64,000 nt of DNA. Origin: Rosellinia necatrix. Its lineage: Eukaryota; Ascomycota; Sordariomycetes; Xylariales; Xylariaceae. The position numbers and the translations under genes were made by a program. Position 1 is the stretch's first letter; every line of letters begins with the position of its first letter. This document shows, piece after piece, positions 23,600 to 33,904 of this stretch. Where the stretch lies: contig JAGYVD010000007.1 of NCBI GenBank assembly GCA_021209875.1, positions 1,860,001-1,924,000 on the forward strand, written 5' to 3'. The notes below the pieces were generated by a model. It was given only the letters and a program-made list of their open reading frames with translations. It made no database searches and was not told the DNA's origin.

Positions 23600-24288
23600 T
23601 TCGTGAGGTCGTAAGGCGGTCGATCAGTGTGATGCGTGTCTATGTGGAGGTGGAGGGGCAGACGTCGCGTAATGATCTTATATCCCTCGGGCAGAATAAT
23701 CCCCTCTTCTCCCCGCAACAACCGGGACGGCCGTGTCGGGAGTCTTCTTCCAATGGCCGAATGCCCTAGCCGCCAATGCCCATGCATGTTATACATGGCC
23801 GGCATATTGGCACTCGTGATGTCGTTAAAGGCCCCAGCCCTTCTTAAGGTCATTTGCCTTGCTGTTAGGACTTGGTGCATCCGGCTTTTGATTTGGATCG
23901 TCAACTCCTGGCGTTAGGACTCGCGCCGCATCGCCCCCGATAAAATGGTTGGATAGACGAGGACGGCGGATTTGAAATCACTTGGGGGCTTTACAATTCA
24001 CACGCCAACGTAATAAATCCAACCCGCATCATGCCTGCTATATATAGTTTTACCACAGCTTCGGTGTCTACTGAGGACGTAGGTGTGGAAGCGCCCATGC
24101 TGTGTATCCATCTCATATGTCCCCAAGCGGGCCGAATAGCCAATCACAGTATCTGCCGATGTAGGAATCTGACTACCCAAGTACTAATGCACTATAATAC
24201 CTTATCACCAACCCGGGTAGGTGTCGCTGGAAGATGCGAGACCCCAGCCGTTGCTCCTCGACCACACCCAAACCAAGATCAAGCCACC
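23600..24288. other. Divergent promoter region (methyltransferase / DUF218 gene)
   Basis: About 690 bp between two divergently transcribed genes, so both promoters should be here. A TATATATAG motif lies at about 24039. Overlapping short open frames on both strands are shadows of GC-rich DNA. Confidence 0.45.
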
Positions 24289-25259
24289 ATGCCAGCAGAG
24301 CCTCCAGACCACCTCATTGTCGTTTGCTGCCACGCGATTTGGCAAGGCGGCCCCACACGAGGCTTTAACGAAGAAGAGTGGCTGATCGCCGATTTCCAAG
24401 CAGGCGAAACACCAACGCTCATTGAGCACGTCAAAGCTGGCCTGCGCGTCTTAAGAGATGATGCCGATTCCGTGCTGATGTTTTCGGGGTGGGTTATTCC
24501 TCTTTTTTATTTTCCTTTTATATATATATTCTATTCATACAAACCTACGTCAGCTGGTAAAGCTGGATAGCATAGCCATACCACCATAAACCTCAACCTC
24601 CAGCCCCCAAACGGCCATTTGTCCACTGACGAACAGCCCACCAAACTAGCGGCCCCACGCGCAAGGAGACGCGTGCATCTGAAGCTAGTAGTTATGCTGA
24701 CCTGGCGGCTGCCAACTCCTACTTTGAAATCCTCCCAGGAGGCAGTGCGTCTGCTAGGATATCGACCGAGGAGCGAGCTCTAGATTCGTACTCCAACGTG
24801 CTCTTCTCCATCGTTAAATTCTGGTCAGCCTATGGCGTCTGGCCGACTAAGCTGACCATCGTGAGCCATGCTTTCAAGCGTGAGCGCCTAGTCGACTGTC
24901 ATTGCGGGGCGATCTGCTTTCCCTTGCATCGTGTTGGTTTTGTTGGTGTCGACCCGCCGGGCATGACAGACGGTTCTAACAAGGCTGCACTAGCGGGCGT
25001 GGTGGAAGCTGTCAACCAATGGAGAAATGATCCCCACGGGGAGGGTGACGTCCTCTCTTCTAAGCGAGCACGGCGAAACCCATGGGGCGTATCGCAAGCT
25101 CTCTTTTTTACCAAGGAAGATCACAAGCGCAGTGGTGTTCGTTCCCATATTCTTGAGCAGGGGCAGGAATATCTCATAAATGGCGTTCCTCAGCCGTGGT
25201 CAGATGAGCTTGTCCATCTCACCGTTATGGGATATGGCGTTGAAAGAGCGGTGTCCTAG
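24289..25259 (+). CDS. DUF218 / YdcF-like protein
   Basis: DUF218 proteins are poorly characterised; bacterial members include YdcF and SanA. The ATG at 24289 follows a good context (GCCACC). Exons 24289-24488 and 24650-25259 join across a 161-nt intron to read [32 protein letters not shown], the characteristic DUF218 motif with GGPTR, giving 269 residues. The N-terminal strand ([13 protein letters not shown]) and [17 protein letters not shown] in the second half fit the Rossmann-like core. It is soluble, with no signal peptide. Its stop codon TAG (25257-25259) overlaps the stop of the convergent hydrolase on the other strand. Confidence 0.9.
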
Positions 25260-26503
25260 ATTTTCGGAGATAGTTGGCTAGGAGTATCAAACGAACGCAC
25301 CGTATCTAGAACGAATCGGATGGCATCATGGCGCATCTCGGTGTTAAATTCATGCCCGACCCCTGAATAAACGTTGTCCTCAACGTAGATCTTTCCATCT
25401 TTATACCATCCACTAGTCGCGTTTTTGAAAAATTCCAAAAACTGACGGCTAGCATTGTAGGGCACGAGTTTGTCAGCGCCACCGGAAAGGACCTGAAATC
25501 TCTTTCCTCGAATCTTTGCGTCCAGTATCGCCCGTAACTTGTCCTGCTGGGGGGTAGGGGGTTCGGTAGTGATGTCCCCCGTGCCAAATAAAATGGCCTT
25601 TGGGTCATACTTCCTACACGCCTCAATGAGCGCCGTGGGAAAGTCCTTGCTACCCATGAACGAGGCTCCCTTATCGACAGTGAATGTCTGTAGTTTCGAA
25701 AGCCGCGCGCGGTCTTGTATCATGTCTAAGTTTAAGGAAGCCATCGTCAGGAATGAACTAACTAAAACGGATGGCCATCTTCGCCAGTCCCGTGCCTCTC
25801 TTCGTGTGTGCGAGGTAACTGACCCAGGGCACTTACTCATATAATCAGGGCATCCAATAACAATCACGCCCGCCGTGACCCTCGGCTCCGCGAAGAGCAG
25901 CTGCCACGCGCTGTGCCCTCCCAGGCTAACGCCGAGCACGAGATTGGAGTCGATGCGCCTCGTCGCCCCGGCCGGCGAGGCCCCGGGCCCGCCGCCCGCC
26001 CCGAAGAGATAGCCCTCGAGCACGTCGAGCAGGTGCACGGTGTCGGCGACGGTGCCGGACACGATGCCGAACATGTCCTGGGCGTGGGTGGGGTTCCCCT
26101 GGCGCCAGGCGTCGTTGGCGGTCCTGCTGGCGAGCCGCGAGCCGTGATTCCGCTGGTCGAACGCCACGGCGATCAGACCCCGCGACGCCCCCGCGGACGC
26201 GGACGCGGACGTGGAGAACGCCGATACCATCTCGTCCGCGACGTACGCCATGTCCTCCTTGCGCCGCAGCCGCGGGTGGTGCAGCCACAGGCACGTCACC
26301 GACGTCGCGGCCGCCGGCAGCTCCGCGAGCCCGTAGACGTCGACCTGCAGCCCCGCGATCGATAGCGTCGACTTCGAGACCGCCGGCGCGCTAGCCGGGG
26401 CGGTCATGGGGTTGTTTGTGTCTGCCATCGTGGGCTGTCCGGCGTGCTGTCCGGCGCGCTGTTTAGGCCCTCCTTTTTTATGTTTTGTTTTAGACAGAGC
26501 CAA
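25256..26503 (-). CDS. Alpha/beta-hydrolase family protein
   Basis: Probable serine hydrolase. One continuous frame of 415 codons, but a consensus intron lies inside it: donor GTAAGT at 25836 and acceptor TTAG at 25726, 111 nt and in frame. Splicing gives GCPDYMNMIQDRARLSKL, which is smoother than the unspliced basic insert. So I expect about 378 residues. The start is uncertain among ATGs at 26503, 26428 and 26407; the first region is lysine-rich. Visible motifs are LWLHHP, FDQRNHGSR, the nucleophile elbow GVSLGG, GGADKLVP (likely acid) and VGHEFN (likely catalytic His). The part upstream of 25900 is markedly GC-richer than the C-terminal half. Confidence 0.87.
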   Translation of the reverse strand: MALSKTKHKKGGPKQRAGQHAGQPTMADTNNPMTAPASAPAVSKSTLSIAGLQVDVYGLAELPAAATSVTCLWLHHPRLRRKEDMAYVADEMVSAFSTSASASAGASRGLIAVAFDQRNHGSRLASRTANDAWRQGNPTHAQDMFGIVSGTVADTVHLLDVLEGYLFGAGGGPGASPAGATRRIDSNLVLGVSLGGHSAWQLLFAEPRVTAGVIVIGCPDYMSKCPGSVTSHTRREARDWRRWPSVLVSSFLTMASLNLDMIQDRARLSKLQTFTVDKGASFMGSKDFPTALIEACRKYDPKAILFGTGDITTEPPTPQQDKLRAILDAKIRGKRFQVLSGGADKLVPYNASRQFLEFFKNATSGWYKDGKIYVEDNVYSGVGHEFNTEMRHDAIRFVLDTVRSFDTPSQLSPKI

Positions 26504-27255
26504 ATTTAGTGTTCATTGCTTGCGTGCACCTTTGGTTTGTTCCTGCCCAGGTGATCTTAATACCGCACCTCGGCTCAGTTTAGTGAGGTGCTCAGTACCT
26601 ACCTAGGTAGCCTAGTGGGGTCTCCCTCCCCGCGTTGACTTTGATGCCACTAAAATCGATGCAGTATAGGTAGTTAGTTACCTACCAACTGAATGAAGCC
26701 TGGCGACTTCGGTCTACATACCTATGTAAATATAGTTATTAGGCGGTGCAAGAACAATCGATTCCCTGCTAGCACTTAGTAGTCCATTAGTTGACGGCGG
26801 TGACAAAGGCACCTCTATAATTCTAATACTCATTTATTATTCTGCTGCATCGTGCGAATTATATGTTATATATGCTCTTGAGGCCACGGCCGTATAGCTT
26901 TATCGAACACAAAGTTGTATGATGGGCAATTCATGTACGAAGTTCGGGCTTGTCAGTGCTGTAGGTTTCGAGCTTTACCTTGAGGATAGCCTAATATAAC
27001 CAACCCACCTGACCTACCTACCTAAGGCACCTAACCTAGGCATACCTAGGTACCTGGACATCCGGAATTGGCCAATGAGAAAACATCATTTTACACGAAC
27101 CAATCGTTTCTACCAACCGTGCCCAATCAGAATAATGGTAGCTCAACGTCTTTTGCTCCCAAGTTCATCTCTCATCGGTCCTTGTCTAGAACCGGCCTAC
27201 CCGTTTATCCCGCGGTGCTAACGTGGCCCTTACCTACTCACTACAGCAGCGCGCC
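26504..27255. other. Divergent promoter region with TAGGTA/TACCTA repeats
   Basis: About 750 bp between the hydrolase (left) and the zinc-cluster regulator (right). It contains clusters of the palindromic phrase ACCTAGGT and its halves at 26595-26620 and 27005-27055, also scattered elsewhere in this window. Both promoters should lie here. Confidence 0.55.
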
Positions 27256-28983
27256 ATGGTTGGCCAACGTTCCGACCCAAACACCAACAGGAAGAAGGTT
27301 AAGACGGGCTGCCGTACGTGCAAGGCACGACGCGTGAAGTGCGACGAGGGCCGTCCGTCCTGCCACCGATGCAGTTCGACAGGACGCGTCTGTGACGGTT
27401 ATGGAGTATGGGGTGGCGGCGCCGCCGCTAAGCAGAGCGCGAGAGCCATCTCGCCGAGAACCCTTTCCGAATCCGTCAGGCACGCGGTATCAAGTCACTA
27501 CGGTAAGCTGAGCGTCGAGCAAGAAACTTGCTTCCGATGGTTCAGATATCGCACTTACACAAAACTACCCCTGCCATTCATCACTCCATTCTGGCATACA
27601 CTTGTACTTCAAGCATGTGCTGCTGAGCCTGCCATCCTACATGCCGCCCTTGCGCTGGGCTCAGCGCACCAGAGGGAGAGCCTGGAAGAAGGCGCGGCAA
27701 AACAATCCTGGGTAGCTTTGGATGCCCAACAGGGGTTCATGTTGCGTGAATATGGCAAAGCCATACGCTCCCTTCAACCTCACTTCTCAAGCCGAGACGG
27801 GAGATCTATCCAAGTGGCTCTTGTTGTCTGTGCACTGTTCACCTTCTTCGAAAACCTCCTCGGGCGTTACACCACAGCAAACGCCCACCTTCATTCTGGT
27901 CTAAGGCTCATAGCCGAATGTTACACTTGTGTTGACTATTCAGATGACGGCACCGTTACCGTCACCACCAAGAAGCGCGGGTATGTTGACGACTGGATTA
28001 TCGAGAGTTTCACAAGGCTTCATGTTCAAGCAGCTTTATTAGGACAGGGCCTACCTGATCTGTATTCGAGGCTACCAATGTTCCCGATCGCGCCGATACC
28101 GACCATCTTTCGGTCTGCTAACCACGCTGCGCATCATATGGACAGGTTGGTGCTGGACATCTTGCATCTAGCAGATCAGTGCTCCCTGTTGGACAATAGT
28201 GGGGTTGGCCCAGCAATTCCCGTTGCACTCCACGAGAGGCAGCAAGCCTTACAGAAGGAACTCGATCTATGGATAGAGGCATATAATGCCACAGAGCCAG
28301 ATAGATGTGCAGGCTTTTCCCCGGTAGACGGATTTTATATGAAGGTACTACGTGGTTATCATACCATGGTCACCATCATAATAATCACATGTCTCGAGCC
28401 TGCGCGTGAAACAATGTACGACTCGTGTACCGCCGATTTCATTTTCCTGGTAGAGCAACTGGTCGCCATCTGGAAGGCTCACGTCGCCCGCCCAGTCTGG
28501 CATCTTAATCCATGGACAACTGAAATGCCTCGCCGGATATCCCACTCAGTTGGTGACAAGGGGTGGATTCCTCTGCTCTACTTCATTGCTGTCAAGTGCC
28601 GGGTTCATCGGGTCAGGCTACAGGCAGTCAGATTGCTCTCCCAAACCGTGCATAAGGAAGGGGTATGGGATTCGAAGCTCGTTCTCATCATTGCCAAGGA
28701 AATCATACGAACTGAGGAGGGTGGTTTTTATAAGGATTTCAACAACGATGACAAGTTCAATGTCGTCAGCATACCTACCATACATGATATCACGTTACCA
28801 CCATTGCCAGATTACTTTCGATTATACAACGTTCGCGTGGGTCTTCCTGAGCATCCTCTAGGGGTCCTAACATTAGAATACGGATACAGGAGAGAGGACG
28901 GGAGCAGCATAGGCCGGAGAAAGAGGTATTATGACCTTAAGGTAAGTCGATGGGTTAGTACTATAAGCGAATCCCCTGTATAA
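27256..28983 (+). CDS. Zn2Cys6 fungal transcription regulator
   Basis: Zinc-cluster DNA-binding regulator, nuclear. I prefer the ATG at 27256 (MVGQRSDPNTNRKK), giving 575 residues; an upstream in-frame ATG at 27223 is possible. The six cysteines are at the N-terminus in the canonical order (TGCRTCKARRVKCDEGRPSCHRCSSTGRVCDGYG), after a basic KKVKTG lead. The middle shows the helical fungal regulator domain (CFRWFRYRTY, ILHAALALGSAHQ, ALVVCALFTFFENLLG). The C-terminus is uncertain: a consensus donor (GTAAGT) at 28942 could splice to an acceptor at 29021 and add 74 codons ending at 29246, starting VIQPAQFDGSC. Without that splice the frame ends at 28983. Targets are unknown. Confidence 0.9.
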   Translation: MVGQRSDPNTNRKKVKTGCRTCKARRVKCDEGRPSCHRCSSTGRVCDGYGVWGGGAAAKQSARAISPRTLSESVRHAVSSHYGKLSVEQETCFRWFRYRTYTKLPLPFITPFWHTLVLQACAAEPAILHAALALGSAHQRESLEEGAAKQSWVALDAQQGFMLREYGKAIRSLQPHFSSRDGRSIQVALVVCALFTFFENLLGRYTTANAHLHSGLRLIAECYTCVDYSDDGTVTVTTKKRGYVDDWIIESFTRLHVQAALLGQGLPDLYSRLPMFPIAPIPTIFRSANHAAHHMDRLVLDILHLADQCSLLDNSGVGPAIPVALHERQQALQKELDLWIEAYNATEPDRCAGFSPVDGFYMKVLRGYHTMVTIIIITCLEPARETMYDSCTADFIFLVEQLVAIWKAHVARPVWHLNPWTTEMPRRISHSVGDKGWIPLLYFIAVKCRVHRVRLQAVRLLSQTVHKEGVWDSKLVLIIAKEIIRTEEGGFYKDFNNDDKFNVVSIPTIHDITLPPLPDYFRLYNVRVGLPEHPLGVLTLEYGYRREDGSSIGRRKRYYDLKVSRWVSTISESPV

Positions 28984-29728
28984 CTCTCGGATCTATCAGA
29001 AATGATACCTGGCATATTCAGGTTATCCAACCTGCTCAGTTTGATGGGAGCTGTCAAGGGGATGGGCTACAAATCCGCTTGAACCTTCGCTCCGGTAGTT
29101 GTAATCCTAAAATTGACACGTACACAGGCTTTCACGCCCTCTTTTGGATGTCTGAAAGGGTCCAGGATCAATTGATCACTCTATTTGACTTTAATTGGTT
29201 CATATACCCGAGTAGAACGCATCCATCTATTCATTGTGAGGCCTAAATACTCTTTACGAGAGCCACCCCCTATCGAGATCAGACCTCTCTGCCGAGGCAG
29301 GAACGTAGAGTGATAGTCATTACACAATGATTGGTATCACTTCGTTATCGGAGACTAGTATCAGCCACAATTCCAAATTGATTCTTTTCAGATAACTGCA
29401 TGCATATATAGGTGATAGTGTCGCTGGGCCTGCAAGGTTCATTTTGTAGCCAATCGCCAAATCCGAAGGGAACTACTATGCAACATTAGTGACCAATGGA
29501 TATGACAACAAACATGGATCTTCAACCGCCAATCGAACGCATTAATGTTACCTTCATATCATTCGCACCAAAGACAAGCCGCATGAGAGCTGAGAATGCT
29601 GGCGGCGATCTGTAGCAAAGTGGCAGTGCGGTATTTATAAGCTAGGTGTGCCGACGACTTCTTTTCAATTATGCCAACCCTCAAGTGAATGATTTCGTAT
29701 CTGTCCACCTTCCTCACGGTTTGCCCCA
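28984..29728. other. Intergenic region
   Basis: Up to 29246 this may be a 3' exon of the zinc-cluster regulator. The rest is AT-rich with no gene visible; it precedes the CorA-like gene and should hold its promoter. Confidence 0.45.
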
Positions 29729-32700
29729 ATGGAGTCCGCAGCAGAACCGTCAACACGCCCAGAGGAAAGTGTTTGCAGTCAGTTTCAAGCTTATATTTTT
29801 AAGCAGGGCTTCCTAAACGACCCCTATGGGAAAATAGTAGATCTCCAGGGAAACTACTCTATTTCTGTGTGGGATCTTCTGCATCGTCCTTTACCTTCGA
29901 AGTTCAGTGACATCAGCGATGCTCCGTCGGAATGGATATGGATCCATCTTCCTGCCGTGAACGTATGTACTGTATTCTGCTCAAGGGATATAGATTCAAT
30001 GCTAATCAATACAGAGAAAATGGATACTTGTTAGTTTGCGAGTTTATGTACCGAGTGAAGGTATAAAGCATGATCTAACAAACACTCGGCATAGGATTTG
30101 ATTGGGATAATGACCAGAAATAGTCTCATTCACAACGCCATCAGCTCGTCCTCAGTCAATGCATTCATTAACAAATCATTTACCAATGCAAGCGGAATTC
30201 ACGTTGCACCGCAGCAGTTGAACCAAAAAGCCGCGGACATTAAGGCTCAAAGAACCGAAGTAACAGGTCAATATGACGCGCGTAAATCTGGTTCAGATCG
30301 AGATCCAAAAGACCCTGGAGAACCAGCTGGGGAAGGTTCCACCTCTGCTGGGCCAAATGCAGAACAAGATGGTGCTGAAGATATGTCTAGTGGCTCTAAA
30401 CGAAGGGCCAAGGAGCCGGCAACAAAAGGCCAGAATGTCCCACCACGACCGACTCAGGAACATCATTCGGAGATCGAGATGTTCGCTCTTGCGGTAAGAT
30501 AAAATAATACTCTCAGCTAAAGTCGTCACGTCACAATGGCCGCGGGCTAAGTTCAAGTGTTTGTAGTTACCATATGTAGACTCCCAAGCCGATCTAGAGA
30601 AGGACGGGAAATTAGCACAGTTAAGGCAACACTATGGGGCATTTGAGGGATACCCAACCAACTTTTTAGATGATTCTGGGCCTCACCCTACCGAAGTTAT
30701 ATTTTCCCGCACTCTAGACCAGTGTTTCTTTTCCTCGACTCACAATGTCGTCAACCTTGATGGGGACCAGGTCATCTATAACTACCTCAATAAACTCTCC
30801 GAGGAATGGCAAAAAATCCAAAAGAAGATGTCTAAAATAACCAATGACCAGCCGCCAGCAACATTGGAATTGTTCGAGAAGGAAATAGAGCGCAATCATC
30901 ATAAGACGGACAAAGGGAGGAAGTTAATTACAAGTCCACTGAGACTGTGGAAGATTGGAAGTACGCCAGATGCAACATGGTGTAGACGCCCGAGCGTGTT
31001 GGAACTGCGCACAAAGCTGATCAAATTGCAGATCTTGTTATATCGGCTTTCCCGGATCAAGAGAATTCAATGCTATCGGATTCAGAGCTCCAGCGGCGCA
31101 TTTGCCGCTCAATATGGGAATCTTGCCCCATCAGTGCCATGGATCTTGTGCTCGACCTGGTGCATATATTTATTGGCTTCATGGATCGGCCCTTCAGTAG
31201 TGGGTTGGGCCTCAGTCCACTGTGGATTTTCGAGCGCGTAATTGCAGAAGAGGTATATTCCCTTAAAACTCATTCATCAAACAATCTAGAAAGTGGAAAC
31301 TAGTCGGAAATCTGACCTAACCTAAAAATGCAGGCTGAAAAGCAGGTCATTCGCTACAAACAATTTGAAAAGATCATGAAGCAGAAGCGCAAACTGGGGC
31401 CAAAACAAAATGCCGGTGCTTCGGAAATCAGATATTCGATAACACCAGCTAGGATACAAGATACGCCGGCTAGTTCCCAAAGTCTAAATGAAAATTTTCT
31501 CGAAGTTGAGGAGCAGAACGATACGATGTCTCTTATCACGGAGGAAGCAGAGGTAAGGAACGTCTCATGGAGAGAAGAAGGGGCTCTTGGGCTTTGCAGT
31601 CTCCCAACAAAATGGCAACTAGAAACGCCATACATATATTACATTTGTGGTGTAGTCCTTTTTTTCCCCTCTCTTTCTTTTTTTTTTTGCTCTGGCTACG
31701 CTGAGTAATTGAAGCCTCAAGCTGACTCGAGCATAGAGCTTCAAAAATGTCATGGACGTGCGAGACGAGCTCAGCATGATTGCATCCGTGATAAAAGAAC
31801 AAGAAGTTGCAATGACGCAGTTTATAGACTATATTGGCTCGAGAGGCAAACGCCTTCGGGGATCGGGGTCAACACAATTAACGAATGAACCACGGGGTGG
31901 TATAGGAGCCGAAGAAACTGACCCAAACCTCCAAAATATGAACCAGGAAATGGGGGTTATAATCACTGGGGTAAACAGATGGCAAAGCAGAATTGCTGGT
32001 CTAGATAAGCGCGCCTCCATGATTGAGAAAGGGGTATGTCGATCTTGAAGCGGTGTTGAAGTGGCCCTGAATACGGGCACAGCGACGATGCTAAGCTAAC
32101 GCACCCAAGCTCAACCACCTGCTCGACATCAAATTGAAACAGTCGAGCCTTCAGGAGGCAGGCGATACTAAGAAGGTGGTCACCTATACGGGCGACTTGG
32201 CTTGGGAGAGCGAGAAAAGGGCAAAGCAGTCAGAACAGCAGTCGGCACTCATTTTCGCCTTCACCGTCGTCACTATCTGGTTTGTATGCATACCCCGGCA
32301 CTTGGATTCTGTATACATTTTGCTTACAAATACCTTGAGACCCCTCTCTCGTTCGTTACCGGCTTTTTCGCTATTCCGAGCAAGGATTTCCCATTGGACT
32401 CTACCCAGCAGGCGGTGGACTGGAAGAGATGGCAAATCGGACTTGGTCTTTTTCTCGCTTTCTTGGTGACGCTCTTATTCTCAGGGTCAGTGTGGGTATC
32501 GTACAAGAGGCAACCTAAAGGTAGAAAACCCCAGCAAGACGATCGAGAGGGCGAAAATCGACACAGCGGAGGGGCTAAGGAACAGGAGCCGAGCGAAAAG
32601 GTGAAAGGGGAGGCCAAGGGTAAGCAAGCCGAGCAAGAGCAAGGAGGCCCAAATGATGATGGTCGTCGTGATGACAGGAGGAAAGCAAATGTCCCGTTTG

Positions 32701-32810
32701 ACGTCGACAAAATCCTCGAAGAGGGGCAATGGCGGTCTCAGAGTTGGCCTCTCACAGGAAAAAACCCACGGACGGAAAGGTCTTTTGCCCTTCCCGTAAA
32801 GACAATGTGA
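29729..32810 (+). CDS. CorA-like (Mg2+ transporter-type) membrane protein
   Basis: Large fungal protein with a CorA-type C-terminus. I assembled eight exons: 29729-29962, 30095-30493, 30567-30960, 31032-31252, 31334-31552, 31737-32033, 32110-32283 and 32340-32810. All phases match, giving 802 residues. The N-terminal soluble part carries WIWIHLPAVN, ALPYVDSQADL, a variant of the RTLDQYYY motif (RTLDQCFF) and RLWKIGNLVISAFPDQ, all features of this fungal group. A long helical region (DVRDELSMIASVIKEQE, LNHLLDIKLKQSS) leads into TM1 (ALIFAFTVVTIWF), the loop TPLSFVTGFFAIP and TM2 (WQIGLGLFLAFLVTLLF). A charged tail follows. The loop has FFAIP where true CorA channels have GMN, so Mg2+ transport should not be assumed. 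Confidence 0.88.
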
Positions 32811-33904
32811 GGCAACTGCAACTGCCATTGCCGTCTATGCTGAGGTATGGGGGCTCAATTCGAGGCCGGATGACCTTTGGACTTAGGTACCTAGGGTCTC
32901 TAACGCTAGGTATTGTTAGCTGTTGCCTTTTTGTGCCTCAGATAGGTAGCTACCTAACTTGGGCACTTGCTTGGGGGACCTTATGTAAGGTCGCTGATTA
33001 GTGTAGTAGTAGTAGTATTTCAACGTCTATAGACTACATAACTAGGTATAGACTACATATGGCGCGACTGTGGCCTTGGCAGCCAGATTAGTGTAGGCAG
33101 TAGGTACCTAGGTACCTACTGAGCAGGCTTATCAGGAATTGCTACCGTGCACGGATCACCCATAGCATTACCTAGTAGGTACCTACCTAGCTACAAGGTG
33201 TAGGTAGGTGCCTACCCAGTATACCCAGTAGGTAGGCACCTGTAGGCGCCTAGGTAGTAGTTGCTACCTACCACTACCTACCTTTCAACAAGACATTTTT
33301 ACCCCCCCACGGAGCCTCTACAAGGCATAGAAGTTCTCTGATCCAAGAGCTCGTCTTTGTGATAGATTAGACTCTCTCGCCAATCGAGCGCTCATTTCAG
33401 GGGACGCATTACCTAGCCGCTCTTTGGTCGTGCTATCTATCTCCAACTGGAAAGTGACACGGATCTTTAGAAAGGCATGGAAGAGCGTGGCGAATTAAGC
33501 CAAGAATTGCCTCATCGACAACTTGTTCTGGAGAAGCGACTTGGTGAAAGAGGCTAGGTCGGTGCCTAAATGTCGATACATGTGTCGTGCGAAGGGCGCT
33601 ATTGACGGTGGGATTCTTCTCTTCTCTACTCTCACTCAACCCCAACCTTCATGATATCTCACTAGAAACCCCAACAAACACTCCCCTTGTCATCTCGACT
33701 GACCTGGGGGCCCCCTTTCCACTCATAGTCCCAGCACGCCACTGAACCCCAGCCACCACGGTGAAATGGGCTTTTCATCATTTGCTATTTCTGTCACATT
33801 TTGCCCGCGATCATCTACAAGATCCAACGTAGCACGGTCGCTGATATCCTCCTCAGATTAAACATCAGCGAGCGACTCACCCGAGAGAGTCTGTTGACAG
33901 TGTT
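32811..33904. repeat. Intergenic region dense in TAGGTA/TACCTA palindromes
   Basis: From about 32880 to 33290 the sequence is packed with TAGGTA, TACCTA and ACCTAGGT words in both orientations, for example AGGTACCTAGG near 32885, GGTACCTAGGTACC near 33102 and CCTAGTAGGTACCTACCTAG near 33170. Nested complementary words would allow many hairpins. A TAG trinucleotide run occurs near 33001. The remainder to 33904 is ordinary upstream DNA of the eIF2-alpha kinase gene. Confidence 0.75.

Noticed and set aside
24489..24570. Continuation of the DUF218 first exon to a stop at 24570
   Set aside because: The segment after 24488 is hydrophobic, T-rich intron sequence; splicing to 24650 restores the DUF218 motif.
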